Assembly (NCBI RefSeq): GCF_932274485.2
Contig: NC_065880.2
Location: 91,894,730-91,958,729, forward strand
DNA length: 64,000 nt
Direction of reading: 5' to 3'
Source of the DNA: Patella vulgata
Taxonomy: Eukaryota; Mollusca; Gastropoda; Patellidae
Part shown: positions 57,801-64,000 of the stretch, in pieces
Numbering within the stretch: the stretch's first letter is position 1
How the letters are laid out: each line of letters begins with the position of its first letter
Translations under genes and position numbers: made by a program
The notes under the pieces: model-generated
Seen by the model: only the letters and a program-made list of their open reading frames with translations
Databases searched by the model: none
What the model was told of the DNA's origin: nothing

Positions 57801-60800
57801 ACAACCGGGGAATCGAAACCACGGCACTTGACTCAATGACAGACCGTATGATACAATGCGCACACGCTAACCATTCAGCCATCCACCCCCACCCCCACTG
57901 TAAGATATATACAAGACAAATATTAAACTTACATGTTTTAAGTGTGTAATATCCAGCAAACTTGAGAACTTCTCTATTTTCTTTCTCTGAATAAAAAAAA
58001 AACAACCATAAATACACTTTAAAGTTTGTACCAAGAACCATTAACTGCATTTGTTTAATTATTTCTACAGTGATAACAATTTAACAATTGAATTCACATG
58101 GATTTCAAACATTTGTGGGATGATGAGCACTTAAACATACATTATGCAAGAGCTAAATCTGCCTATTGCAGGTCTTTCTTTAGGCCTGAAATGTTATCTA
58201 AATTATTAATTAGACATTAATTAACCTATCCAGGCCATAATCAACTCTAGATGGCAGCGCTAGCCTGCGATCTTTAGTGGATTGTAAGCCGATTTACTGC
58301 ATAACTTTCCTTCTCAATTAAACGATTAAATGGATAATCGAGAGTATGCTGTTTATCGTACTGACTTTAGTAATGATGACCGAGGCTTATGGGAATTAAA
58401 GTCGCTTATTTCTCGGTTCATAGTGGATCAATTTGAATGAAATTTTCACCAAATTGCCTTTACATTATCTAGTTTTTAACTATTATAGTGAGAACTGCCA
58501 ACTCGTTACCGAATCTCCCATAATGTATCTTTAAACATACATCATGACTCACCTTTCTTGATATATCTGTCTCTATCTCGTGAACTAACAGGTATCTCAT
58601 CTTGACTTGCTGAGTAATCTGACAATCGACTCTCACACACTAACTGGGTATATTTCTGTAATTGACGATCTAATTTACCTATTCTTCTACTCACTTCGTC
58701 AATTGACCCAATCAAGAAAGCTTTAAATCATCAGTTAAGAAAATACATTTTTGAACATTCTTCATGATTTGGATGAAAACTAGTTCAAAAGATAACCTGG
58801 CCCCGGTTCCACAAAGCATTCTCAGACTTAAATTAAGAATTTACTCAACTTTCAATCACTGTTTATGAGAAATATCTTTGATTCAGAAACACAAAAATTT
58901 GTACATAGTTTATTATTGATGTATTTGATACATTAAAACAACAAAAGTTTTATAAAGGGCTATATTTTAGTTAAAATAAGGCAAACAATTTTGTGTAAAT
59001 TCATAACTTAAGTCTGAGAATGTTTTGTGAAATAGGGGTCTGTTTGTTATTATAGGTCCAAAATGGCCATTGTTATCAGTATTTCTGGATGCAGTAATTT
59101 GTGTACGATAGCTATGCAAAGCTTTGTTTCAACTGCAGCTTATGCAAAAGGACAACTTGAATGTTCAGAAAAGTCGCAGAACGCTTAATATTGATAGATT
59201 TCATTCTCTCATGACCCCAATGCTTCCCAGCAAATTTGAAAGAAGTCTGTTAAAAATCAAAGATCTATTTGATTCACAAGGTTTTTTAGCAAAGGGGGAT
59301 AACTCCTGAAAGGAAAGGTGTAGAACGTTGGATTTCAATAGGTTTCATCCTCTTATGACTAAAATACTTCCCACCAAACATGAAAGAAAACTGTTAAAAA
59401 CTATAGCCTCTATCACGATCACAAGGTTTTTGGCAAAAGGGGGATAACTCCGGAATGGAGGTTTAGGTAAATGTGATTTTGGATAAACCTGTTTTACTGG
59501 ACAGCTTTTTTTCCAGTGAGTTTTGTTGCTGCTTAATGACAGTTCCTCGAGTAAGCTAGAACATGTGGAATATACCGACTGGCACCTGCTTGAGGCATAG
59601 AGAGATAACATGTGAACAATAAATATACCTCTCTGCACCATGGGGTATTAAAAATGGTAATACCAATTAGGAGAGAGAAAGAGAGAGAAATGGGGTTTAA
59701 CGTCCACTCGACACAGACTAGGTCATTTCGGGACTAACATATGGTTTAATTTTATTTCAATAATTCGCTTGCGCGTAGGGGTCTTTAGCAGTGGGAGGAA
59801 ACTGGAGGACCTGGAGAAAACCCACGTGGTTGGACAAGCAACCCCCCATACCAATTAGGTCCAAGAGTTGAGTTGTAATGCTGACAAGTTCAATCAAAAT
59901 GCTTGGTCTTTGCCTTTATATAGAGCGAAGCTCTAAAGCTTCAGACGAAGTGCAATGCTTGGGCACAGCACTTTTCCGGTAACACAGGAGCGTAACTGAA
60001 ACTGTCACTCAAAGACTGTTGGTTTAAAAAAAATTCAGACCGGAACTGGATACACTGCGAAAAACTGGCAATGCCCATGTCAACTTCCTAAATCTCCCCC
60101 AAGCTAGATTACGCGTCTCATAGAAATATTTCTATAATCTGTCTAATCAATGACATCACATATTTTTGACGTCAATGAAAATAATAAAATTAATCATACA
60201 ATTTAGACACAAACTAGGTCATTTTGGGACTAACACATGGTTCAATTTTATTATTTATAATCTGCATGCGCGTATAGGTCTGTAGTGTCGAGTGTATATT
60301 ATCCAAGCCCCGCTTGGCATGTAAGGCATCCGCATAAACTAACAATGTTACCTATTTTGAGTCTAAACATAATCTGAGCCGCTGCTACGGCAAAACAGCA
60401 ATATATAGGTTAAATCCCGCTGGTAGCACGAGACTCCGTGGATAGGTGAAAGTAGTGTTGGTTATCCTGACGGACATCTGTATTATACAGGGCAAAATCA
60501 CAACAGGTCTTTAGAAGTGGGAGGAAACCGGAGGACCCAGAGAAAACCCACAAGGTTGGACAGGCAACCCTACTCCTTGTCATGTACAACCGAGGAATTG
60601 AAACCACACCAGTTTACTCAATGACAGACCCTATGACATGATACAGCGAGCATGTGTTATCACCATTCGACCAATCCACCCCCCACGCCATGACTTCTAG
60701 GAGACAGGTGTGTAACTATAAATCATAAAGTTGTGCTTGCAATTATTTATGCCTCCCAAAAATTGGGGATAGATCATATGTCATTGGCAGTGTGCAATTT

Positions 60801-61069
60801 CTGAAAGGGGCTTTATTAAAGGGTCTGGGAGGGATTGAGATTGCTCGAGTCAGTGCAGAGCCGATGATCGAGCACCGGATGGCGGATGTATTTTCCAACC
60901 ACAAAAAACAAAGAAATCGACCCCAGAAATTAAAAATAAAAGGGATACGTGATCGAGTCCGTTGTTTCTCTTGTAATTCTCTTTTTCTTTGATTTATGGA
61001 GCCTTGCGTTTCTGTTAAACCCTCATCACAAACATCCATAGGCGTTCCAGCTCGATTTATGTCCGCCAT
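44999..61069 (-). CDS. FAM227: FAM227-family (FWWh domain) protein, 15 exons
   Basis: Exons from the 5' end (minus): 61069-60949, 58720-58553, 57986-57933, 57140-57067, 56360-56322, 54693-54580, 53458-53396, 52518-52378, 51263-51137, 50363-50259, 49261-48834, 48149-47984, 47338-47263, 45890-45743, 45064-44999. All phases agree: 1890 nt, 629 residues. Identity rests on the family signature DIFWWFFLEKFQP (from residue 212) and the usual order: SIDEVSRRIGKL, TSFVPGLSNRAKN, GKPKFVE, LELTPLPADMDAVDML, PEFERLF..MSQAIVQ, GVRPAPRMWTSWNF, GQSPLVAHFLRMK, DEPTYRDVI. Exon 11 is a low-complexity 142-codon insert inside the conserved region. The C-terminus (MYHRNLKESAVFVRQQHKIL) looks coiled-coil. Function is unknown in the family. 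Exon 1 (MADINRAGTPMDVC..., AAAGATGGCGG context) is inferred: its donor CAC|GTATCC is weak but in phase. Exon 6 (AAG|GTTCGT) and exon 12 (CTT|GTCTAC) donors are also weak. A or B paralogue not resolved. Confidence 0.88.
45146..45374 (+). mobile_element. SINE-B copy, in the last FAM227 intron
   Basis: TTGTATCATAAGGTCTGTCA ... GTACATGACAAGGAGAAGG ... GTGTCGAGTGGAATTTAAAC. Confidence 0.85.
45483..45703 (-). mobile_element. SINE-A copy ending 40 bp before FAM227 exon 14 (3' side)
   Basis: GAAATGAAATGGGTTTTAAC, TGCTATGAGGGAAATTTTAC, CCGAACGACTAGACAGCTGT; the tRNA-like head is missing. Confidence 0.88.
45894..46090. repeat. About 55-bp intronic direct repeat
   Basis: AATAATAAACA.ATCATCACTG and TACACGTATGCTATAACAGA recur at about 45894-45945 and 46027-46085, beside the FAM227 exon 14 acceptor. 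Confidence 0.85.
46163..46440 (-). mobile_element. SINE-B copy, near full length
   Basis: GAGAGAGAGAAATGGGGTTT ... GGGAGGAAACCGGAGGACCC ... ACCATTCAGCCATCCAACCC. Confidence 0.92.
46452..47113 (+). mobile_element. MITE-D copy (outer) split by another MITE-D
   Basis: 5' part 46452-46650, 3' part 47043-47113, with TTAA at both outer ends. The two parts join across the family string GTCTAATTAATA..TTTAGATAAC. Confidence 0.85.
46655..47038 (-). mobile_element. MITE-D copy (inner), TTAA on both sides
   Basis: Begins ACATACATTATGCAAGAGCT and ends CCCATAATGTATCT, with TTAA at 46651-46654 and 47039-47042. It is very close in sequence to the copy at 58135. Confidence 0.88.
47514..47858 (-). mobile_element. 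SINE-A copy, full length
   Basis: Runs from the CATTT tail complement (GAAATGAAAATGAAATGGGG) to the tRNA-like head complement (GATCGAACACCCGACC ... TTACCCACTTAGCCACCATG). Confidence 0.92.
48180..48482 (-). mobile_element. MITE-D copy, truncated
   Basis: TTAAGGATACATTATTATG, GGTCTTTCTTTAGGCC and CCAAACCTTC-like interior; the far TIR is lost. Confidence 0.75.
48502..48780 (-). mobile_element. SINE-B copy beside FAM227 exon 11
   Basis: GAGAAAGAGAAATGGGGTTT ... CATTTGGCCATCCACCCCCC, followed by a (GAT)n run at 48785-48816 and then the exon 11 donor. Confidence 0.9.
49328..49515 (-). repeat. 18-bp minisatellite inside a SINE-A remnant
   Basis: SINE-A strings flank it (GGCATACGCCATGGAGTGTG and GGTTCTTTTACATGCATG). 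Between them, at the family's AAATTTTGCCC site, ACTTTTGCCCTGATAATG is repeated about seven times in long and short forms. Confidence 0.85.
49915..50095. mobile_element. Fragments of the 58801 MITE and a SINE-B head
   Basis: 49915-49990 (CAGTTTCACAAAGCATTCTC ... TTTGATCCAGAAACA) matches 58806-58890. From about 50000 to 50092 it is the minus SINE-B head (ACTCAATGACAGACCTTATG ... CAGCCATCCAACCTCC). Confidence 0.7.
50455..50700 (-). repeat. 19-bp minisatellite next to a SINE-A remnant
   Basis: CAAGACCCAGCACCACTGG is repeated about ten times with ACCACT/ACCATT/ACCACG variants. It is followed by CAGAGGACTTTCTCGGCC, the minus SINE-A head region. Confidence 0.85.
51300..51551 (-). mobile_element. 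SINE-B copy
   Basis: GAGAGAGATGGGGTTTAACA ... GGTCTTTAGCAGTGGAAAG ... AACCACTCGGTCACACCTCC. Confidence 0.88.
51595..51900 (-). mobile_element. SINE-A copy
   Basis: GAAATGAAATGTATTTAACG ... CATGCAGTGTGCTATGGAGG ... TTCTTGACCAACACTTGGATC. Its end abuts the next copy. Confidence 0.85.
51901..52345 (-). mobile_element. Two more SINE-A copies, nested in the head of the previous one
   Basis: A complete copy runs 51903-52275 (GAAATGAAATGAATAGGGTT ... CCACTTAGCCACGTGATCCC). Then CACTTGGATCGAACCCCGAA ... CTCCATGGTCC resumes the head of the 51595 copy. So the second SINE inserted into the first and duplicated CACTTGGATC. Confidence 0.85.
52490..52670 (-). repeat. Tandem duplication of the FAM227 exon 8 acceptor and first codons
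   Basis: CTTCTCCAAGAAAAACCA and AAAATATGTCCTGTAAT occur at 52490-52526 and 52604-52640. The real exon starts at 52518; the copy acceptor would start at 52632, exactly 114 nt away. Confidence 0.9.
52915..53210. repeat. Short tandem repeats of GTATKTYAAAGTTTGACTTA type
   Basis: First three units of AGTATGTCAAAGTTTGACTT, then about twelve units of ACAAGTATTTTGACTT, some with an extra ACAAGTT. Confidence 0.9.
53663..53847 (-). mobile_element. SINE-B copy, head lost
   Basis: GAGAAAGAGAGAGAAATGGG ... GGCGACCCTACTCCTTGTCA. Confidence 0.88.
54034..54330 (-). mobile_element. SINE-B copy interrupted by about 115 bp
   Basis: GAGAGACAGAGAAATGGGGT ... TAATGTCCAC at 54066, then a G-rich insert (GGGCCGTAACTAGCTCAGGG, poly-G), then CCACTTGACACAAACTAGG at 54180 and the rest. 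CATCCAC/GTCCAC repeats flank the insert. Confidence 0.8.
54745..55013 (-). mobile_element. SINE-A copy next to FAM227 exon 6
   Basis: AAAATGAAATGGGGTTAAAC ... GTGTGCTGTGAGGGAAATTT ... CATCACTGACAAGGGGGAAC. Confidence 0.88.
55235..56165. mobile_element. Foldback element with 75-bp inverted arms
   Basis: The left arm at 55235-55312 (GGCGTCTGTAACATGGAAAA ... CAAACTATGACTAAGTAT) is matched on the other strand at 56088-56165. About 775 bp lie between with no protein-like ORF. All of it is within a FAM227 intron. Confidence 0.7.
56425..56628 (-). mobile_element. SINE-B copy
   Basis: GTGAGAGAGATGGAGTTTAA ... AGGGGTCTTTAGCAGCGGG ... ACTTCACTCAATGACAGACC. Confidence 0.85.
56678..56945 (+). mobile_element. 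SINE-A copy
   Basis: CACAGCGGCTCAGTGAGCAA head; a deletion removes part of the middle; ends GGACGTTAAACTCC and a long CATTT tail. Confidence 0.88.
57132..57215 (-). repeat. Duplicated FAM227 exon 4 acceptor
   Basis: TACAAATGCTGAAATAAAGA (complement of the acceptor and first exon bases) occurs at 57133 and again at 57195, 62 bp apart. Confidence 0.85.
57464..57893 (-). mobile_element. Two SINE-B copies in tandem
   Basis: Copy 1 at 57485-57724 ends in its head CGGCCATCCAACCTT. A second, lacking its tail, runs 57725-57893 (AGTGAGAGGAAACCGGAAGA ... CATTCAGCCATCCACCCCC). A stray TTACGCGTAGGGGTCTTTAG sits just before copy 1. Confidence 0.88.
58135..58530 (-). mobile_element. MITE-D copy, 396 bp, TTAA on both sides
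   Basis: ACATACATTATGCAAGAGCT to CCCATAATGTATCT with TTAA at 58131-58134 and 58531-58534. It lies just downstream of FAM227 exon 2. Confidence 0.9.
58801..59040. mobile_element. 240-bp TIR MITE (CACAAARCATTCTCAGACTT)
   Basis: The left arm CCACAAAGCATTCTCAGACT and the complement of the right arm TCACAAAACATTCTCAGACT form about 30-bp inverted repeats, with a CCCC end on each side. Confidence 0.85.
59100..59460. repeat. About 190-bp duplication with GGGGGATAACTCC ends
   Basis: TTGATAGATTTCATTCTCTC..CTTCCCAGCAAA..TTTTTTAGCAAAGGGGGAT and TTTCAATAGGTTTCATCCTC..CTTCCCACCAAA..TTTTTGGCAAAAGGGGGA are two diverged copies. No gene. Confidence 0.7.
59670..59848 (-). mobile_element. SINE-B copy, head lost
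   Basis: GAGAGAGAAATGGGGTTTAA ... CCACGTGGTTGGACAAGCAA. Confidence 0.88.
60205..60682 (-). mobile_element. SINE-B copy split by about 215 bp
   Basis: GACACAAACTAGGTCATTTT at 60205-60290 and GTCTTTAGAAGTGGGAGGAA ... CGACCAATCCACCCCC at 60508-60682. The insert between has no obvious termini. Confidence 0.7.
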
Positions 61070-61376
61070 CTTTGTTTACCTCAGTTACGAATCTACAAAG
61101 CTATAATTTTGATTTTCGTATATGTGATTCTTGGATTTGTTTCATAATTATTTTCCAATAATATCAAATACAAATGTATGAAAATGATCCAAAAATAACT
61201 CTTAATTGAATCAAATGCCTCAAATCGTAAAATACTAAAAGTAACAAAATTTGCCATACTGAGCCAAGTCTGTATAATTTTCGTACAAACCCGGTGCATG
61301 CTGTACTAATTGTTGACGTTTCTTACATAAACAAGTTATTTTTGGTGTCTAAAAATATTTTAATAAATATCACAAA
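61070..61376. promoter_or_regulatory. Probable shared promoter between FAM227 and MSRB1
   Basis: The two start codons point away from each other with 307 bp between them and no transposon in the gap. The span is AT-rich with no clear TATA or CpG island. The call rests on geometry and on exon 1 of FAM227, itself inferred. Confidence 0.4.
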
Positions 61377-62130
61377 ATGTCTTTCTGTTCGTGGACATCT
61401 GGTGAACATTATAGAGACCATTTTGAAACAGGTATATTGTGTATGTCTTGTTTGCGCAGAACCCAGTGAAATAAAACTTATAAAACTTTATTGGCACTGG
61501 GATTGAAAACTGTCAAGTCATGTCTCCAGAACTCTGACAGAAAACCGAAAGTAGATCAACCTGCAGAAGCTTGTATTTTAATAATGAGCTTTACTTTTCA
61601 TGAGCTTTTAGATCACATGGGTTCAATTCCCAACTAGTTTGCATATGACAATTGTAGGGTTGATCGCCTACTGCCTAGCTGTCTTAATAATTGCAACCTC
61701 GTGGTGTTAGTTTTTTCTGTCTGGCAACCTCGTCGGTTTTCTTCTGTCTTGCAGCTTGTCGGTTTTTTTTCTGTCTGGGTACTACGGTTTCCTGCCACTG
61801 CTAAAGACCCCATATGCAAGCAAATTATTGAAATAAAATTGAACCATATGTTAGTCCCAAAATGACCTAGTTTGTGTCGAGTGGGTGTTGCAAACCCCAT
61901 TTCTCTCTCTGCTTTACACATGACATCTGGGACCATCATCTGGCTGATGTGTTGATGTAATGAATATGTTTTTTTTTCTGTTTTCAGGAATTTATGTCTG
62001 CGCAGAATGTGGTTATGAATTATTTCACAGTCACACAAAATATGAACATTCTTCACCATGGCCTACATTTAGTAAATTAATTCGTCCTGATAGTGTTCAA
62101 CGTCGAACAGAATCTCCAACTGCTATAAAA
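61377..62130 (+). CDS. MSRB1: MSRB1: methionine-R-sulfoxide reductase B1, first two exons (partial)
   Basis: Exon 1 is 61377-61431 ([18 protein letters not shown]) and exon 2 is 61988-62130, joined G|GA in phase. Together they give 66 residues, and the donor AAAA|GTAAGC leaves phase 0. The enzyme reduces R-methionine sulfoxide in proteins, in cytosol and nucleus. Visible are the first zinc-binding CxxC (C23-A-E-C26) and the signature [18 protein letters not shown]. The second CxxC, the catalytic Sec or Cys and any SECIS element lie beyond the window, so it cannot be said whether this is a selenoprotein. Exon structure matches what I recall of the animal gene, where the third exon starts at VSCGKCG. 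Intron 1 holds a SINE-B, intron 2 a SINE-A and the expanded CT tract. Confidence 0.93.
61608..61912 (+). mobile_element. SINE-B copy with a small internal duplication
   Basis: GATCACATGGGTTCAATTCC ... repeated GTCGGTTTTCTTCTGTCTTG blocks ... TTGAACCATATGTTAGTCCC ... CCCATTTCTCTCTCT. It ends about 75 bp before MSRB1 exon 2. Confidence 0.82.
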
Positions 62131-62333
62131 GTAAGCATTTAAGATTTTGAAATTCAGTAGTATTGTGAGTTTCCAGCCATAGGTCTGTTTAGGTCGATTG
62201 CCTTCCTGCTCACTGGATGTCTTTCGGTATTGTAATTAAGGTTTCGGGTTAACGTAATGAAAGTTTCAGAATGTCATATGAGGAATTTTTAAGAAAAAAA
62301 AACTCTGATTCTTGGTCATAATACCATTTCACG

Positions 62334-62692
62334 GTGGCCAAGTGGTTAAGACGCTGGCTGGCTAGCCTGGAGGTCGGGTGTTTGATCCATGCCTTGGCCC
62401 GAGAAAGTTCATCAGGATTTTCCGACGTTTCCCCTTGTCAGTGGGGTAGGAAGGAAGACCTGAAAAGGACAGTTGTCTAGTCATTCAGATGGGACGAAAA
62501 ACAGAGGTCCCTTGTATACATTGGCATGCACGTAAAAGATCCCTTGGCAGTTGGAATTCGATATAAGAATAGACCATAGTGCCGCTGCCCAGGAAAAATT
62601 TCCCTCATAGCACACTGTATGGTGTATGCCCTTCTTCATTAGGTGAGTCGGAGCAGAACAGTAGGACGTTAAACCACATTTCATGTCATTTT
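62334..62692 (+). mobile_element. SINE-A copy, full length (359 bp)
   Basis: tRNA-like head GGTGGCCAAGTGGTTAAGAC, box B GTGTTTGATCC, body through AAGATCCCTTGGCAGTTGG and CATAGCACACTGTATGGTG, end GTAGGACGTTAAACCACATT. A good reference copy for the family. Confidence 0.93.
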
Positions 62693-62879
62693 TTCATAAT
62701 GTTGAGTATTACACTCAGCTTGCTCATAGTGTATAAAACACTGTAATACTAAAGTTCGTTGACTGTAAGTTTTTTGTCAGTTTTTTGTAATTAATCTTGA
62801 AAAGATGAGTTTTAAAGCAATATTTGAAGATTTATAAAGACACAAAAAGTTCAACTTGGAGTGAATTCCATCTTTTTCA

Positions 62880-62962
62880 CTGTGGTGGCTCAGTGAGTAA
62901 GACATTGGATCACTAGTGTGGATGCCCCATGTTCGATCCCAGTGTTAGACGAGAAAGTTCAT
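62880..62962 (+). mobile_element. SINE-A head fragment fused to the next SINE-B
   Basis: GTGGTGGCTCAGTGAGTAAG ... GTTCGATCCCAGTGTTAGAC GAGAAAGTTCATCA, then directly into SINE-B CTGCTAAAGACCTC. Confidence 0.8.
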
Positions 62963-63070
62963 CACTGCTAAAGACCTCTACGCACACGTGAATTATTGAA
63001 AAAAAGTTGAACCATATGTTAGTCCTGAAATGACCTAGTCCATTTCTCTCTCTCGTTCTCTCTCTCTGAG
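62963..63070 (+). mobile_element. SINE-B 3' half; source of the CT minisatellite
   Basis: CACTGCTAAAGACCTCTACG ... AACCATATGTTAGTCCTGAA ... CCATTTCTCTCTCTCG, continuing without a break into the CT array. Confidence 0.85.
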
Positions 63071-63146
63071 ATTGTTTGAATGTAACTGTCTATTATTATA
63101 ATGTTTGTCCTTCTCTCTCTCTCTCTCTCTGAATGAGATTGTTTGT

Positions 63147-63186
<40 letters not shown>

Positions 63187-63195
63187 AGATTGTTT

Positions 63196-63257
<62 letters not shown>

Positions 63258-63303
63258 AGATTGTTTGTCCTCTCTCTCTCTCTCTCTGAATGAGATTGTT
63301 TGT

Positions 63304-63355
<52 letters not shown>

Positions 63356-63364
63356 AGATTGTTT

Positions 63365-63402
<38 letters not shown>

Positions 63403-63414
63403 AGATTGTTTGTC

Positions 63415-63477
<63 letters not shown>

Positions 63478-63489
63478 AGATTGTTTGTC

Positions 63490-63549
<60 letters not shown>

Positions 63550-63560
63550 AGATTGTTTGT

Positions 63561-63600
<40 letters not shown>

Positions 63601-63646
63601 AGATTGTTTGTCCCCTCTCTCTCTCTCTCTCTGAATGAGATTGTTT

Positions 63647-63718
<72 letters not shown>

Positions 63719-63770
63719 AATGAGATTGTTTGTCCCCTCTCTCTCTCTCTCTCTGAATGAGATTGTTTGT

Positions 63771-63814
<44 letters not shown>

Positions 63815-63823
63815 AGATTGTTT

Positions 63824-63897
<74 letters not shown>

Positions 63898-63921
63898 TCT
63901 CTCTGAATGAGATTGTTTGTC

Positions 63922-63952
<31 letters not shown>

Positions 63953-63963
63953 AGATTGTTTGT

Positions 63964-63999
<36 letters not shown>

Positions 64000-64000
64000 A
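63071..64000. repeat. (CT)n array punctuated by an 18-bp spacer GAATGAGATTGTTTGTCC
   Basis: The spacer occurs about 17 times, separated by CT runs of very different length (about 12 to 80 bp). A likely founder, GAGATTGTTTGAATG with ATAATGTTTGTCC, sits at 63068-63110. The array runs off the window end inside MSRB1 intron 2. Confidence 0.95.

Noticed and set aside
60743-61069. A 108-codon minus frame starting MADINRAG as a complete small protein
   Set aside because: After the in-phase GT at 60948 the frame loses protein character. It is more likely FAM227 exon 1 read into its intron.
62334-62415. tRNA-like heads of SINE copies as tRNA genes
   Set aside because: The box A and box B strings are present but the acceptor stem does not close and the SINE body follows. 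No free-standing tRNA gene was found.
63071-64000. Regular repeat/spacer look, CRISPR-like at first sight, and a Ser-Leu-rich open frame
   Set aside because: The spacers are identical and the separators are CT runs. It is a minisatellite in a eukaryotic intron, and the frame is only CT translated.

Overview
This is a eukaryotic nuclear window. It is AT-rich, with introns, several SINE and MITE families, minisatellites and long (CT)n tracts. Gene content (FADD with a DED and a DD, an ankyrin/SOCS-box protein, LRPAP1, MMD/PAQR, FAM227, MSRB1), short exons in kilobase introns and SINEs that end in (ATTTC)n or (TC)n all suggest a marine mollusc, probably a gastropod. The phylum is my inference from style; nothing here was searched against a database.

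Layout. 1-1.1 kb: head of a 424-bp satellite array with an inverted third unit. 2.66-4.64 kb (+): single-exon ankyrin-repeat protein with a C-terminal SOCS-like box. 4.6-7.9 kb: MITEs and repeats. 7.9-13.6 kb: a young composite element (460-bp TIR element / 1,972-bp interior / 460 / 1,972 / 460) nested in a second element. 14.65-16.52 kb (-): two-exon FADD. 19.0-25.97 kb (+): seven-exon LRPAP1 (receptor-associated protein, RAP) ending in an ER-retention HTEL. 26-32.7 kb: no confident gene; a 30-unit E-box minisatellite lies at 30.5-31.3 kb. 32.71-39.27 kb (+): seven-exon MMD (PAQR family). 40.5-41 kb: a 23-bp minisatellite. 45.0-61.07 kb (-): FAM227-family gene, 15 exons, 629 codons, every junction phase-consistent. 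61.38 kb to beyond the window end (+): the first two exons of MSRB1, head to head with FAM227, followed by a SINE whose (CT)n tail has grown into a minisatellite filling the last kilobase.

The genes do not form a pathway. FADD is a death-receptor/caspase-8 adaptor, the ankyrin/SOCS protein a probable Cullin-5 ubiquitin-ligase receptor, RAP an ER chaperone for LDL-receptor-family proteins, MMD a Golgi/endomembrane seven-pass protein, MSRB1 a protein-repair enzyme and FAM227 a protein of unknown function.

The most interesting pattern is repeated tandem duplication exactly across splice sites. It affects the FADD exon 1 donor, the FAM227 exon 8 and exon 4 acceptors, and the MMD exon 3 acceptor. 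In two cases (FADD 42 nt, FAM227 114 nt) the spare site is in frame and open, so it could produce a longer protein isoform. Also notable are four Maf-type palindromes beside FADD, the E-box minisatellite, the satellite loaded with TCAAGGTCA sites, and the composite element. I saw no LTR element, retroviral copy or Polinton.
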